Source: Hyphomonadaceae bacterium (lineage in GTDB: Bacteria > Pseudomonadota > Alphaproteobacteria > Caulobacterales > Aquidulcibacteraceae). Taken from it: a stretch of DNA of 15,430 nucleotides. The stretch lies in contig JALOSP010000009.1 in assembly GCA_025458365.1 (NCBI GenBank), positions 1-15,430 on the forward strand, given 5' to 3'. A program made the translations under genes and the position numbers. Positions 14,311 to 15,430 of the stretch are shown here, piece by piece. Each line of letters starts with the position of its first letter. Within the stretch, counting starts at the first letter, position 1. A model generated the notes under the pieces. The model saw only the letters and a list, made by a program, of their open reading frames with translations. It was not told the DNA's origin and did not search any database.

Positions 14311-15430
14311 ATGACCATTTCACAGGAGATTTCCCTGCCAGGTTTGGCACACGACCCGGTTCTCGACCGGATCGAGACCGAACTGTCAGTCTGGCGTCGA
14401 TGGCTGGATCACTGGTGCAATATCAACACCGGCTCACGCAATGTGGCCGGGTTGTCGGTCTTCCTGCCTTTGCTGGAACAGGCCTTTGCGGTGCTGCCCT
14501 GCACCATGTCGCGGATCCCGCTGGAGCCAGAGGCCGTCATCGGTCCCGATGGCGTTGAAGGCTTCCTGCCAGGCGTCGAGGCATTGCATGTCCAGGTGAG
14601 GCCTGCCGCACCGGTCCAGATCGCAATGACCGGGCACTATGACACGGTGTTTCCGGCCGGCTCCACCTTCCAGACCGTGCGGACTCTCGAGCCGGGCATG
14701 GTCAATGGCCCCGGCGTGGCCGACATGAAGGGCGGCATCCTTGTCATGCTGGAGGCGCTCAAGGCGTTCGAAGCCCATCCGGCAGCAACACGGGTGGGCT
14801 ATCAGATCTTGCTGAGCCCGGATGAGGAAGTGGGCTCGCTAGGGTCGGCCCCGGTGCTTGCCCGGATCGGGGCGGAGTGCGATCTCGGGATGACCTATGA
14901 GCCTGCGCTTGCTGATGGCTCGATGGCGGGTGCCCGTAAGGGGTCTGGCAATTTCTCGCTGGTGATCCATGGCAGGGCGGCCCATGTGGGCCGTGCGCAC
15001 AATGATGGCCGCTCGGCGATTGCGGCGGCGGCCCAATTCGTGTCCCGGATCGAGGCGCTCAATGGCCAGCGCGACGGCGTGACTGTCAACACAGGCCGGA
15101 TCGACGGTGGCGGGCCGAACAATGTGGTGCCCGATCTCGCAATTGTCCGATTCAACATCCGCGCACCCGATGCCGAAGCGAAGGCCTGGGCTGACGCCGC
15201 GCTGGATGCCGCGATTGCGACTGTCGCCGGGGCTGACGGCTTGCATGTCCACTTGCATGGCGGCTGGGCGCGGCCACCGAAACCACGCACGCCCGGCCTG
15301 CAGCGGTTGTTTGACGATGTGACCGCACTGGGCGCCACGCTTGGCCTGTCGATCCGGTTCAAGGATACCGGCGGGGTGTGTGAGGGGAACAATCTGGCGG
15401 CATCCGGCTGCCCCAATATCGATACGCTTG
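14311..15430 (+). CDS. M20 family metallohydrolase (carboxypeptidase/deacylase), cut by window end
   Basis: 373 codons are visible from ATG 14311 to the window end, with no stop. The M20 metal and catalytic signatures are present. TGHYDTV gives H109 and D111. GPGVADMKGG gives D138, the bridging aspartate. SPDEEVGS gives E172 and E173, catalytic base and ligand. TYEP gives E197 and RAAHVGRAHNDG gives H225 in the dimerisation/lid domain. DTGGVCEGNNLAASGCPNIDTL at the visible end is where the last metal histidine region begins. The family removes an acyl or amino-acid group from a peptide-like amide, as in glutamate carboxypeptidase, ArgE or DapE; the subtype cannot be fixed. The ribosome binding site is weak. 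The gene follows the TonB receptor by 106 bases and may act on imported amides, although the inverted repeat between them argues for separate transcripts. Confidence 0.9.
   Translation, partial: MTISQEISLPGLAHDPVLDRIETELSVWRRWLDHWCNINTGSRNVAGLSVFLPLLEQAFAVLPCTMSRIPLEPEAVIGPDGVEGFLPGVEALHVQVRPAAPVQIAMTGHYDTVFPAGSTFQTVRTLEPGMVNGPGVADMKGGILVMLEALKAFEAHPAATRVGYQILLSPDEEVGSLGSAPVLARIGAECDLGMTYEPALADGSMAGARKGSGNFSLVIHGRAAHVGRAHNDGRSAIAAAAQFVSRIEALNGQRDGVTVNTGRIDGGGPNNVVPDLAIVRFNIRAPDAEAKAWADAALDAAIATVAGADGLHVHLHGGWARPPKPRTPGLQRLFDDVTALGATLGLSIRFKDTGGVCEGNNLAASGCPNIDTL

Noticed and set aside
13134..14318. 394-codon minus-strand open frame opposite the TonB receptor
   Set aside because: It is a shadow of the receptor coding sequence, with no signal, domain or ribosome binding site.
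1..15430. CRISPR array, tRNA/rRNA, insertion sequence, attachment site or toxin-antitoxin pair
   Set aside because: No spaced direct repeats, RNA gene signatures, transposase-like proteins, terminal inverted repeats or paired small genes of that kind were found on either strand.

Overview
The window is high-GC bacterial chromosome. The gene content points to an alphaproteobacterium, most likely in the Sphingomonadales or a related order. The pointers are a one-cysteine DksA, a DUF1489 gene, a long DmdC-type acyl-CoA dehydrogenase, a TonB-dependent receptor with the EVVVVTGSRI box, and UrcA-like and DUF2147 secreted proteins. This placement is an inference from protein character, not from a marker gene. 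I see no rRNA, tRNA, CRISPR array, insertion sequence, integrase or phage gene. The region looks like ordinary vertically inherited chromosome rather than an island.

Left part (1-4066): the last 30 codons of a GNAT-like acetyltransferase run into a convergent JmjC/cupin-like protein. Then come dksA and a two-gene unit (acyl-CoA dehydrogenase, then a secreted DUF2147 protein), all on the minus strand. A terminator-like hairpin follows the DUF2147 gene.

Middle part (4067-8262): divergent from the dehydrogenase is a tight three-gene envelope operon: a YceI lipoprotein, a cytochrome b561, and a soluble periplasmic YceI. It is followed by a predicted lipoprotein with seven repeats at an exact 19-residue period (DUF2807 / head-GIN type) and by the tRNA threonylcarbamoyladenosine synthase tsaC/sua5.

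Right-middle part (8263-11207): small genes alternate in strand and are packed end to end. They are a secreted UrcA-like protein (-), DUF1489 (-), a TlpA-like exported thioredoxin-fold protein that has lost its second active-site cysteine (+), a stand-alone Rieske protein (-) and a divergent membrane sterol-desaturase-family di-iron enzyme (+). Two convergent gene pairs are separated by only 6 and 4 bases. A 218-base gap at 8593-8810 is unusually rich in inverted repeats.

Right part (11208-15430): a complete 908-residue TonB-dependent receptor has a structured leader. After a 13-bp inverted repeat comes an M20-family metallohydrolase that runs off the end of the window.

No obvious new defence or biosynthetic system is present. 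The items most worth a second look are the YceI-b561-YceI operon, the single-cysteine TlpA-like protein, the Rieske/desaturase pair whose Rieske gene has no clear start codon, the exact 19-residue repeat protein, and the hairpin-rich gap.
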